Shown in pieces: positions 36,063 through 44,154 of a stretch of 64,000 bases of DNA. Positions within the stretch are counted from its first letter, which is position 1. Each line of letters opens with the position of its first letter. Source of the DNA: Asticcacaulis endophyticus (GTDB lineage Bacteria > Pseudomonadota > Alphaproteobacteria > Caulobacterales > Caulobacteraceae); the NCBI RefSeq assembly GCF_014652575.1, contig NZ_BMZB01000001.1:372001-436000 (forward strand). Reading direction: 5' to 3'. A program made the position numbers and the translations under genes. The notes under the pieces are model-generated. The model did no database searches. It worked only from the letters and a program-made list of their open reading frames with translations, and had not been told where the DNA came from.

Positions 36063-36143
36063 TGAGACCGGCCAAAAGCGCTTCACAGACACGGTTTTGC
36101 GCACTACACACAAACCCATACGGAAAGAGGGAAACTGAACATT

Positions 36144-37160
36144 ATGAAGGCCTTTGCGTGCTTTGGGGAATTGCTGGTACGGCTGACGACGACGGGCGTT
36201 GATCCGCTCTATGGCCTGCCGCAACTGGTGCCCTTCATCGGTGGCGCCGAAGCCAATGTCGCCGTCGGTTTGCAACGCCTTGGCCACAAAGCCAAGATGA
36301 TCAGCGTCATCCCTGACAACGATCTGGGTCTGGCGGCCGTTCAGGAGGTGCGCAAATGGGGCGTTGATACGTCTGATGTCACCACGCAGCCCGGACGGAT
36401 GGGCCTCTATTTTCTGACCACCGGCGCCATTCACCGCCCTTCGGATATTCTTTATGATCGCGCGGGCTCTGCCTTTGCGACGGCGGATTTCTCTAAGCTG
36501 GACTGGCCGGCGCTGCTGGCGAACGCCTCATGGCTGCATGTCTCCGGCGTGACCGCGGCCCTGGGTCAGAACTGCGTCGATGCGGCTCTGGCGGGCATGA
36601 AGGCGGCTAAGGCGTTAGGGGTCAAGGTCTCGTTCGACTGCAACTACCGCCCAAAATTGTGGGAAGCGTGGGGCGGCGACGCCCCCACCCTGATCAAGCA
36701 GTTAATGTCCCATGCCGATCTGATCTTCGGCGGTTACCGCGATATCGAACTGGTATTCAAAACCAAATTTGACGGCGAAGACGGCTCAATGGCGCGCAAC
36801 CGCGCCGCCGCCGACCACGCCTTTGCGACCTTTCCCGATCTGATGCGCCTGATCTCCACCCGCCGCACGCAAGTTAATGTCGATCACAACCGTCTGGCCG
36901 GGTTGATGTTCACGCGCAGTGAGAGCCTTGAGACCAGGACCTATGACATCGCGGGGATCATTGACCGCATCGGCGGCGGCGATGCCTTTGCGGCCGGTGT
37001 GCTGCACGGCATTTTAAGTGGCAAAACTGATCAGGACGCGCTTGATCTCGGCATCGCCTGTGGCTGCCTGAAGCACGCGATTCCGGGCGATTTCAGTCTG
37101 GCAAACGCGACTGATCTGAACGCCTTCCTGAGTGACGATGGCTTCGACGTTAAGCGCTAA
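36144..37160 (+). CDS. kdgK: 2-dehydro-3-deoxygluconate kinase
   Basis: 338 aa, PfkB/ribokinase family. The N-terminus FACFGELLVRLTT and FIGGAEANVAVGLQRLG is the substrate-binding part seen in KdgK, FDCNYRPKLWEAW is conserved in KDG kinases, and the catalytic base is Asp280 in RIGGGDAFAAGV (GGGD in place of the more common GAGD). It phosphorylates KDG to KDPG at the junction of both uronate branches. It lies after the receptor gene's terminator, and no good copy of the operator is seen before it. Confidence 0.93.
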   Translation: MKAFACFGELLVRLTTTGVDPLYGLPQLVPFIGGAEANVAVGLQRLGHKAKMISVIPDNDLGLAAVQEVRKWGVDTSDVTTQPGRMGLYFLTTGAIHRPSDILYDRAGSAFATADFSKLDWPALLANASWLHVSGVTAALGQNCVDAALAGMKAAKALGVKVSFDCNYRPKLWEAWGGDAPTLIKQLMSHADLIFGGYRDIELVFKTKFDGEDGSMARNRAAADHAFATFPDLMRLISTRRTQVNVDHNRLAGLMFTRSESLETRTYDIAGIIDRIGGGDAFAAGVLHGILSGKTDQDALDLGIACGCLKHAIPGDFSLANATDLNAFLSDDGFDVKR

Positions 37161-37175
37161 AATAAAAACTTAGGC

Positions 37176-38939
37176 TCAGGCCGCCGCCCGCAACGGATTG
37201 ATCCGGGACTTGGCAATCAGCGTGTTGATCAGCAAATCCGGGTCGATCGGCTTAGCGAGGAAATCCTCAACCCCGGCTTCGGCCCACGCCTTTTGGTGAT
37301 GTTCCATGGCATTGGCGGTCAGGGCCACGATCGGCGTGTCCTGATTGGGACCGTCCTGATTACGGATCAGTTTCGTCGCCTCAATCCCGCCCATGACCGG
37401 CATCTGCATATCCATCAGGATGATGTCAAAGGCTTCCGAGCGGCACAGGTCAACCGCCTGCTGACCGTTTTCAGCCATCACCCAGCGCCAGCCCAGAGGC
37501 TGCACAAACAGCGACACAATCCGGCGGTTGACCTCATGGTCATCGACAATAAGGATGGTGCGCGGCCCTTCCGCAGGTGCTTCATCCGCCTCAACCGCAT
37601 CAAAGCCCTCCGGCATGTCGATCGCCGTCAGCAGCAGACTGTCGTAAGGCAAGCTGAGCGAGAAACACGACCCGTGGCCAAGGCTGGAGCGCACCGAAAT
37701 ATCACCGCCCATAAGCTGGGCCAGCTTGCGTGAAATGGCCAGTCCCAAACCCGTCCCGCCATAGCGGCGCGTCGTCCCGGCATCGGCCTGTTCAAAGCTT
37801 GAGAAAATGCGCTCCAACTGATCGCCCGCAATACCGATGCCCTGATCCTCGACATCAAAGCGCAGTTCAGTATGTCCGGATGCGTTGGGCAAGCGATAGA
37901 CCCGCACGATGATCAGCCCCTTGGCGGTGAACTTGACCGCATTGGACAGGAGATTGAACAGGATCTGGCGCAGGCGCAGGGGGTCAATCATGATCTGCGA
38001 CGGCAGATCATCCTCTATCTCAAGTAACAGGCGGACATTCTTGATCTGGGCCTGCGGCGACCACAGTTGTCCTACACCGGTAACGAGGTCTTTAAGGTCA
38101 ATCGCCGCCCGCTCAATCGACATCTTGCCGGCTTCGATTTTTGAGATATCCAGCACGTCATTCAGCAGGCCCATCAGAACCTCAGACGCATTGCTCAGCA
38201 TACGGACGTGGTCGCTTTGCTCATCGTTAAGCGGCGTGCGCTTCAGCAAATTCGCCGCCGAAAGGACCGCGTTCATAGGCGTGCGGATTTCGTGGGTGAT
38301 AACTGCCAGGAAATTGGTTTTGGCTGCACTCTCATTCTCCGCCAGCTTACGCGCCTCCTGCGCTTCGTCCTTGGCTACCTTAAGATCCAGCAGGCTCTGA
38401 TTGTTCTGACGCACCGCCCAGGCCAGATTGCCCAGAAACACGAACGTGCCGACATTGACGATAAACAGGGTGAATGAGTTGTGCCCCGGCTCAATCACCG
38501 CCGTAACCGATGGCAGGAACAGCAGATAAAGCGCGTGCGGCAACAGGCCCGCAAACAGGTAGGTGCGGCGATTATAAAGCTGCAAGGTCACATGCAGCAA
38601 AGCGCCACAGATCGAAATGACCGCGAAAATCCGGCCCTCTTCGCCGCCGAAAATCCACGTATAGGCCGACATGGCGGAGAAGATCAGGGTGCTTAAGGCA
38701 ATCGCGATAATAAACTTGGCTTCGTCGCCCTGCTTTTTTGGATTTTTAAGCGCGGCCTTAAACAGATTATTGTCGATAATCTGCGACACGAAATAGACCA
38801 GAAACCAGACCACCGGCCAGATGGATGGCTCCAGCAGCATGGCCGTGCCGCCCAGAAAGCCCGCAAGTCCCAGCCGTGTGCGCAATCCCTTAACGCGGGA
38901 TTTGGCAATTCCGATGAAAATAGCATCGCGCATGGGCAC
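37176..38939 (-). CDS. Hybrid sensor histidine kinase
   Basis: 587 aa. The N-terminal ~170 residues carry about six membrane helices (e.g. MLLEPSIWPVVWFLVYFV and FTLFIVNVGTFVFLGNLAW) without a large periplasmic domain. A short coiled coil leads to HisKA with His216 in AVITHEIRTPMNAV, then an ATPase domain (NLLSNAVKF, DVEDQGIGI, GGTGLGLAIS) and a C-terminal receiver with Asp510 in IILMDMQMPVMGG. It has no HPt domain and no adjacent response regulator. It converges on kdgK with a 15-base gap. Signal and output are unknown; a link to pectin is not supported beyond position. Confidence 0.92.
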   Translation of the reverse strand: MPMRDAIFIGIAKSRVKGLRTRLGLAGFLGGTAMLLEPSIWPVVWFLVYFVSQIIDNNLFKAALKNPKKQGDEAKFIIAIALSTLIFSAMSAYTWIFGGEEGRIFAVISICGALLHVTLQLYNRRTYLFAGLLPHALYLLFLPSVTAVIEPGHNSFTLFIVNVGTFVFLGNLAWAVRQNNQSLLDLKVAKDEAQEARKLAENESAAKTNFLAVITHEIRTPMNAVLSAANLLKRTPLNDEQSDHVRMLSNASEVLMGLLNDVLDISKIEAGKMSIERAAIDLKDLVTGVGQLWSPQAQIKNVRLLLEIEDDLPSQIMIDPLRLRQILFNLLSNAVKFTAKGLIIVRVYRLPNASGHTELRFDVEDQGIGIAGDQLERIFSSFEQADAGTTRRYGGTGLGLAISRKLAQLMGGDISVRSSLGHGSCFSLSLPYDSLLLTAIDMPEGFDAVEADEAPAEGPRTILIVDDHEVNRRIVSLFVQPLGWRWVMAENGQQAVDLCRSEAFDIILMDMQMPVMGGIEATKLIRNQDGPNQDTPIVALTANAMEHHQKAWAEAGVEDFLAKPIDPDLLINTLIAKSRINPLRAAA

Positions 38940-38991
38940 TCTAATCCGTTCGCTTAAAACGCGAACTTAGCCCAAAACCTTTAAAAGAGTT

Positions 38992-40938
38992 TTAGTTTAC
39001 GACCTTATCGACGCTGGCACGGGTAACTTCGTGGTAACCGGCCCTCGCGTCAGCATAGACCCGGCGCGCCATAGCCTGCCCCCAACCCGACTGATCCATC
39101 AGATCGCGGTACAGCGGCGTGATGAATTTACGCCGTCCCTGCGAGGTCAGGAAGGTTTCCAGTGCCGGCATGGCCGGTTCATAATGATGGGCAATCGCCA
39201 GTTTCAGCCATAGAAACAGGATTTCTGAATTGTGACTTTCGGAGAATTTAAACGCGTCATCCACACTTGCCATCTGTGCCACCGTCAGGGTTTCCGGCAT
39301 CTGGTTTAAGAACCTTTGCCATTCCTGCGTCGTCCAGTTCGCGGTCTGTAACTCAGCCGGTGCCGTACCGCTGATAAAAGCCGCCACTTGCGCGTCGACC
39401 TTATCGAACGCATCGGATTTCGGGACAATTATATTGGCGGGCAGACCCGGATCGTAGATCCAGGCGCGAACATTGATCTTATCTTCCAGCGCCTTATCGC
39501 CCTTGAGCAGATTTTCGCGCAGGTCTTCGATAAAAGCCTCAGACGTCATGCTCTGGAAGGCATAGCGGTTGAAATAGCCCTTCAAATAAGCATCAAACCG
39601 GCGTCGCCCAACGGCCTCTTCGATCACCCGCAGGAAAGACGCGCCTTTTTCATAAGGAATTTCGGAGAACCCATCGTCGGGATGCTTACCCTTAAGGTCG
39701 ATATAGAGCGCCGTCAGTTCCGGATGCTTATCATCCATGTAGCCCTTAACCGTGTCCTGAAGGTCCTTATAGCCCAGGGTGCGCAGCATGCCGGCGCGGT
39801 CCTTGCCATAAAGCTCTTCCATAATGCGGTTCTCAAAATAGACCGTGAAGCCTTCGTTGAGCCAGAAGTCATTCCAGGTGGCGTTGGTGACAAGGTTCCC
39901 TGACCACGAATGGGCCAGTTCATGGGCGACCAGCGACACCAGTGAGCGATCCCCCGCCAGAATGGTCGGTGTCGCAAAGGTCAGGCGCGGATTTTCCATG
40001 CCCCCATAAGGAAAGGATGGCGGCAGCACCAGAATATCATAACGGCCCCAACGATAGGGTCCATAAAGCTTTTCGGCGGCCCCGACCATTTTTTCGACAT
40101 CGACAAACTCATCGGCGGCGGCTTCGACCGTGACTTTTTCGGCATAGACACCGGTGCGCTTACCCAGGGGCCGGAAATCAATCTCGCCCACAGCAATCGC
40201 GATCAGATAGGGCGGGATAGCCTCGTCCATCTTGAAACGATAGGCTTTTTTACCCGGTGCATCGATCACATCTTCGCCGTCGGGCGTCAGCATATCGGCG
40301 CTCATCACGGCCTTGAGGGCGCGCGGGGTCACGATACGGGCACTATAGGTCTGGCGGATGGCGGGGCTGTCCTGCGTCGGCAGCCACGACCGGGTCAGTA
40401 TGGCTTGACCTTGCGAAAACAGGAACGGCTGCTGCTTGCCTGCGGTTTGGGACGGTGCCAGCCATTGCAGGGCTTCGGTCTTAGCGGTCGTTTCATAGCG
40501 CACGATAATCTTTTGCGCGCCCTGCGGCAGTTCAATCGTTAGCGGCGCGCCCAAAATCGGATCGGCCTTACCCAGCGCATATTTCAGCGGTGCCCCGGCG
40601 GCATCGGTCACACCCAAAATGTTCAGCGCCTTGGTGTCGAGGATAACCTGACGGGCATCGGGCTCCGTCTCCAGCGACAGCGCCGCCGTGCCGGACAAAA
40701 CCTTGCGGTCAAAATCCGCCGTCAGGTCCAGATCAACATGGCGCACCCGCGCTTCCAGCGGTTTAGCATAGGAATGATGGTCAACAGCCTTGGCGGCAAT
40801 CGCCAGCGGGGCGGCGCTACCCTCGTCCGGTTTGGGTGAGCAGGCCGCCACGGCACACAGCATGGCCAACGCCATCCCAACGCCCGCAAGGATTCGCGCA
40901 TAGCAACTACCGGCGTTCATTCGATCTGTGACCCGCAT
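38992..40938 (-). CDS. M1-family aminopeptidase, lipoprotein
   Basis: About 648 aa. The N-terminus GMALAMLCAVAAC has a lipobox, so it is likely a lipoprotein. The gluzincin site is complete: HELAHSW (His ~339, Glu ~340, His ~343) and NEGFTVYFE downstream, with the exopeptidase motif GGMENP in PYGGMENPRLTF. It resembles the leukotriene-A4-hydrolase/cold-active aminopeptidase subgroup, including a helical C-terminal domain. It removes N-terminal residues from peptides in the periplasm. The start is uncertain: ATG 40938, ATG 40920 and TTG 40947 all keep the lipobox. Confidence 0.92.
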   Translation of the reverse strand: MRVTDRMNAGSCYARILAGVGMALAMLCAVAACSPKPDEGSAAPLAIAAKAVDHHSYAKPLEARVRHVDLDLTADFDRKVLSGTAALSLETEPDARQVILDTKALNILGVTDAAGAPLKYALGKADPILGAPLTIELPQGAQKIIVRYETTAKTEALQWLAPSQTAGKQQPFLFSQGQAILTRSWLPTQDSPAIRQTYSARIVTPRALKAVMSADMLTPDGEDVIDAPGKKAYRFKMDEAIPPYLIAIAVGEIDFRPLGKRTGVYAEKVTVEAAADEFVDVEKMVGAAEKLYGPYRWGRYDILVLPPSFPYGGMENPRLTFATPTILAGDRSLVSLVAHELAHSWSGNLVTNATWNDFWLNEGFTVYFENRIMEELYGKDRAGMLRTLGYKDLQDTVKGYMDDKHPELTALYIDLKGKHPDDGFSEIPYEKGASFLRVIEEAVGRRRFDAYLKGYFNRYAFQSMTSEAFIEDLRENLLKGDKALEDKINVRAWIYDPGLPANIIVPKSDAFDKVDAQVAAFISGTAPAELQTANWTTQEWQRFLNQMPETLTVAQMASVDDAFKFSESHNSEILFLWLKLAIAHHYEPAMPALETFLTSQGRRKFITPLYRDLMDQSGWGQAMARRVYADARAGYHEVTRASVDKVVN

Positions 40939-41008
40939 AAAAATCAAAACCCCATCAAGGCCTCATTAAACGAAAAATAAGCTCATCACACAACTGTGAA
41001 AATAATGA

Positions 41009-41041
41009 AAAAGCCCGTGACATGATATGCCACGGGCTTTT
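41009..41041 (-). terminator. Intrinsic terminator of the DEAD-box gene
   Basis: A perfect 11-bp stem AAAAGCCCGTG / CACGGGCTTTT with an 11-base loop. On the minus strand it is followed by T residues, as expected for the gene ending at 41120. Confidence 0.82.
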
Positions 41042-41055
41042 CTTAGTCGGTTTTA

Positions 41056-41099
41056 GCGATATGCCGAAAAGTGTGAGCGGTTTTCGGCTATAATATCGC
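41056..41099 (+). repeat. REP-like palindrome, copy 2
   Basis: Outer arms GCGATAT/ATATCGC and inner arms CCGAAAA/TTTTCGG around GTGTGAGCGG. The core GTGT...GCGG is shared with the other copies, while both arms show compensatory changes. It lies between the DEAD-box stop and its terminator. Confidence 0.7.
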
Positions 41100-41119
41100 G
41101 ATCAAGCAAAACTCAGATT

Positions 41120-43027
41120 TTAGCTGGCTTGTTTCTGGCGGCGCTTGAATTGAGCCCCATCAGCACGATTTACCTTGGGTTCCGCAACGGCTGGTGCCGG
41201 GCCGCGCTTGGCGCCGTCACGACCTTTGTAGGCATGGGGATCGCGGGATTTATGGCCGTCAGCGCTATCGGTACGCTTACGGTCAAACGGCTTTTTGGCA
41301 CCATAAGGCTTTTTATCGCCGAACGGCTTCTTGTCACCAAACGGGATTTTGGCCCCATCATTGCGGTTACCATCAGCCTTAGCATAGGGACGCTTGCCCT
41401 CATCGCTGCGACGCTCCGAACGCTCACCGGCAGGGCGTTCAAAAGCCGGACGCTCAGATGATGCCGGGCGCTCAGCACGGGGCGCATCGGACGACTCGTC
41501 AAAACGCTTTTTGGCGTAGGAGTCACGATCAAAAGGCTTCTTGTCACCGAATGGCTTTTTCGCGCCAAAGGGTTTTTTGTCGCCGTATTTGCGCTCACTG
41601 AAGGACTTCTTTTCGGTGAAATCGCGCTTAGGGGCAGAAGCTTCACGCTCGGCCGCCATCGGATCGAAAGCCGCCGGACGTTCAGCCCGCTCAGGACGGC
41701 CCCCGTCACGCGTACCTTCACGCATGTCGCGGCGCTCATTGCGACCCGGGCGGTTGCGCTGACGCTTTTGAACACGCTCGGCATCGCCGTCGATGTGACG
41801 GGCGACAGCAATACGCTCAGGCGTCTTCGGCTTTTCGGTATTGCCCGACGCCAGAATGGCTTCGTCCAGCAGTTTCAAAGCCTGATCCTTACGGCGATCA
41901 AACGACGGGATGCGCTGGCGCGTCACGCGTTCGATGTCTTTCAGGAACTTACGCTCATCATCAGCGCACAGCGTGATCGAAATCCCTGACTTGCCGGCAC
42001 GGGCGGTACGGCCGATGCGGTGGACATAGGCTTCGGCCACGTAAGGCAGCTCGAAATTGATGACGTGGGTCACGCCGTCAACGTCGATACCGCGCGCGGC
42101 AATGTCCGTGGCGACCAGCGCACGCACGCGGCCATCGCGGAACGCCTGAAGGGCACGTTCGCGCTGGCCCTGATTCTTATCGCCGTGAATGGCGGCGGCT
42201 TCGATGCCACCGGCTTGCAGATAGGCGGTGACACGGTCGGCAGAACGCTTAGTACGGGTAAACACCAGCGTGCGGGTCAAGGCGTCTTCGGCATAAAGCT
42301 CCGACAGCAGGGCGCGCTTACGCAGTTGTTCAACGAAGATGACCTGTTGCGTCACGCGCTCAGCCGTGGTGGCTTCGGGAGCGATTTCGACCCGCTTAGG
42401 ATCGGTCAGCAGTTCGTTAACCAGACCCACGATTTCCTTCGGCATGGTCGCCGAGAAAAACAGGTTTTGACGCTTATGCGGCAGCTTGGCGGCGATCTGG
42501 CGGATCGGCTTTACAAAGCCCAGATCAAGCATCTGGTCGGCTTCGTCGAGGACCAGGAATTCAACGCCGCGCAGGTCAACCGTCTTTTGGTCCAGATGGT
42601 CAATCAGACGGCCCGGTGTCGCCACCAGAATATCAAGGCCGTTCAGCAGGGCCTTATATTGCGGGCCGTACTTGACGCCGCCAAAGATGGTGGCGATTTG
42701 CAGACCCATGCCGCGCGAATAGGTCTTGAAGCTTTCGGCGATTTGCGTTGCCAGTTCGCGGGTCGGCGACAGCACCAGCACGCGCACAGTGCGCGGGGCC
42801 GGAATGATGCGGTTGGTCAGGATGTGGTGCAGGATCGGCAGGGCAAACGCCGCCGTCTTACCTGTACCCGTCTGGGCGATACCCAGCAGGTCATGGCCTT
42901 TCAGGACGATCGGGATCGATTGCGCCTGAATAGGGGTCGGGTTGACATAGCCTTCTTTTTCAAGAGTCATCAACAAGGATGAGGTCAGGCCAAGGTCTTT
43001 GAAGGTCGTGGAATTAATAGTGCTCAC
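41120..43027 (-). CDS. DEAD-box RNA helicase (RhlE type) with long basic tail
   Basis: About 635 aa from the GTG at 43027 (STINSTTFKDLGL); the frame is open upstream without homology and no clear ribosome-binding site is seen, so the start is inferred from the family. Motifs: NPTPIQAQSIP (Q), AQTGTGKT (I), DEAD in FLVLDEADQMLDLGF (II), FFSATMP (III), VHRIGRTARAGKSG (VI). After about residue 390 follows a ~245-residue low-complexity tail rich in Lys, Arg, Asp and Pro, with two blocks of KKPFG-type repeats (DNA about 41280-41350 and 41510-41600). It probably binds RNA and acts in ribosome assembly, mRNA turnover or cold adaptation. Confidence 0.92.
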   Translation of the reverse strand: MSTINSTTFKDLGLTSSLLMTLEKEGYVNPTPIQAQSIPIVLKGHDLLGIAQTGTGKTAAFALPILHHILTNRIIPAPRTVRVLVLSPTRELATQIAESFKTYSRGMGLQIATIFGGVKYGPQYKALLNGLDILVATPGRLIDHLDQKTVDLRGVEFLVLDEADQMLDLGFVKPIRQIAAKLPHKRQNLFFSATMPKEIVGLVNELLTDPKRVEIAPEATTAERVTQQVIFVEQLRKRALLSELYAEDALTRTLVFTRTKRSADRVTAYLQAGGIEAAAIHGDKNQGQRERALQAFRDGRVRALVATDIAARGIDVDGVTHVINFELPYVAEAYVHRIGRTARAGKSGISITLCADDERKFLKDIERVTRQRIPSFDRRKDQALKLLDEAILASGNTEKPKTPERIAVARHIDGDAERVQKRQRNRPGRNERRDMREGTRDGGRPERAERPAAFDPMAAEREASAPKRDFTEKKSFSERKYGDKKPFGAKKPFGDKKPFDRDSYAKKRFDESSDAPRAERPASSERPAFERPAGERSERRSDEGKRPYAKADGNRNDGAKIPFGDKKPFGDKKPYGAKKPFDRKRTDSADGHKSRDPHAYKGRDGAKRGPAPAVAEPKVNRADGAQFKRRQKQAS

Positions 43028-43587
43028 GGAGAGACAACGCTTTCTGGGGTGAGGCCGCTTAGAAGTCTCACGCACAAGCGCAGACACGCAAACAGCCCTG
43101 CCCGCGCCTTTTCTATGTAAGGCCGGGCGGTTTATGGGCGAGGCTCCGCGTGTCACGAGCCATCGTATTTTTTTTGATTGTGACCGCCATTCAACATGGC
43201 GATAAGGTTATAAGTCTGTCAGGCGATACGGCACACACAAACATGTGGTGTAATTTTAAAAAGCCTTACCTCACGCGGCCTGACAAATAGATTTCGCGGA
43301 TGCGAAGAGGGTCACATGATGCATATGGGCGGGAATGTCAATAGGTACGGTTGAAATGATATTTTTCTAAAAAACGTGATCACTGATCGTTTTGGACACG
43401 GTTTGTAAAGAAACCGGGTTTAACGTGCACCGCAACATGGCAAGTTTGTTATCTTGCCAAACGCTGGTTACACGATCCGCCCACCACTGGCGCACGGTCG
43501 CGAATACGGCACAGTAGCTTAAAAAATTCAGTTTTATTAAGGCGTTGCGTACAGTCCCCTGTCCGTCTCAACGAAGTGCAATCTATC
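43028..43587. other. 560-base intergenic region
   Basis: Divergent region between the DEAD-box gene and the PilZ gene. I see no convincing gene on either strand. It contains a perfect 7-bp hairpin TGGCAAG-TTTGTTAT-CTTGCCA at 43438-43459 and AT-rich stretches suitable for promoters of both genes. The part next to the helicase could be a long 5' leader, as is common for such helicases. Confidence 0.5.
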
Positions 43588-44046
43588 ATGCCCACACCGT
43601 CTGCACCTATTTCATCACCGGCGTCACGTATGCCGCATACCGCCTCAAAGGTTGAGATCATTCAGCCCTATGAAATGTTCGCCAATCGCCGGAACGAACC
43701 GCGATTTGAATGCAACGATCGCGGCTGCCTGCTGTTCCTGAACAGTCAGCAAACCATTCACTGTACTATCCTTGACCAGTCGGCCTCCGGCGCGCAGGTT
43801 CTGTTTGAAGAGATCGGCGAAATCCCGGCCGAGGTCTGGCTGATCGATCTGGATGCGCATATTCTGCGGCGCGGGCGTTCGGTCTGGACTATGGCGCACA
43901 AGATGGGGCTGAAATTCGACTTCATCGAAAAACTGACGCCGGGCAAGATTCCTTCCCCCAAAGTACCGCGCGCGGTCTATGAGATGTGGCAGAGACTGAA
44001 CCAGCCCGAACCACCCAAAGACGACGACACTTTCTTTTTGGATTAA
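43588..44046 (+). CDS. PilZ-domain protein
   Basis: About 152 aa (a GTG at 43576 would add four residues). The c-di-GMP binding signature is present: NRRNEPRF (RxxxR) and, about 25 residues later, DQSASGAQV (D/N-x-S-x-x-G). A beta-barrel follows (VWLIDLDAHILRRGRSVWTMAHKMGLKFDF), which is the standard single-domain PilZ layout. It likely senses c-di-GMP in the cytoplasm and modulates motility, envelope or adhesion partners. A REP-like element begins directly after the stop, then a bidirectional terminator. Confidence 0.88.
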   Translation: MPTPSAPISSPASRMPHTASKVEIIQPYEMFANRRNEPRFECNDRGCLLFLNSQQTIHCTILDQSASGAQVLFEEIGEIPAEVWLIDLDAHILRRGRSVWTMAHKMGLKFDFIEKLTPGKIPSPKVPRAVYEMWQRLNQPEPPKDDDTFFLD

Positions 44047-44110
44047 AGCGCATCCCAAACGGAGTTCGGCGAAGCCAAAAAGTGTTGCGCGGTTTTTGGA
44101 TAAGATGCGC
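44047..44110 (+). repeat. REP-like palindrome, copy 3 (extended)
   Basis: Outer GCGCATC/GATGCGC arms and inner CCAAAAA/TTTTTGG arms around GTGTTGCGCGG. It is longer than the other copies because about 20 bases are inserted in the left side. It starts at the base after the PilZ stop codon. Confidence 0.75.
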
Positions 44111-44124
44111 GATGCTAAAAATAT

Positions 44125-44154
44125 AAAAAGGCCCCGAAACCGGGGCCTTTTTTT
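44125..44154. terminator. Bidirectional intrinsic terminator
   Basis: A perfect 12-bp stem AAAAAGGCCCCG / CGGGGCCTTTTT with loop AAAC and T runs both ways. It serves the PilZ gene and the convergent serA fusion gene, whose stop codon touches it. Confidence 0.93.

Noticed and set aside
36062-36110. Possible degenerate REP-like copy (CCAAAAGCGC...CGGTTTTGCGC)
   Set aside because: Lacks the GTGT core and the outer complementary arms; too weak to count.
40141-40156. ACACCGGTGCG sequence resembling the pectin operator
   Set aside because: Inside the M1 peptidase gene, only the centre matches, and there is no link to the pectin locus.
41280-41600. Short regular repeats that might suggest a CRISPR array
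   Set aside because: They are in-frame codons for KKPFG repeats in the DEAD-box helicase tail, without spacers of equal length.
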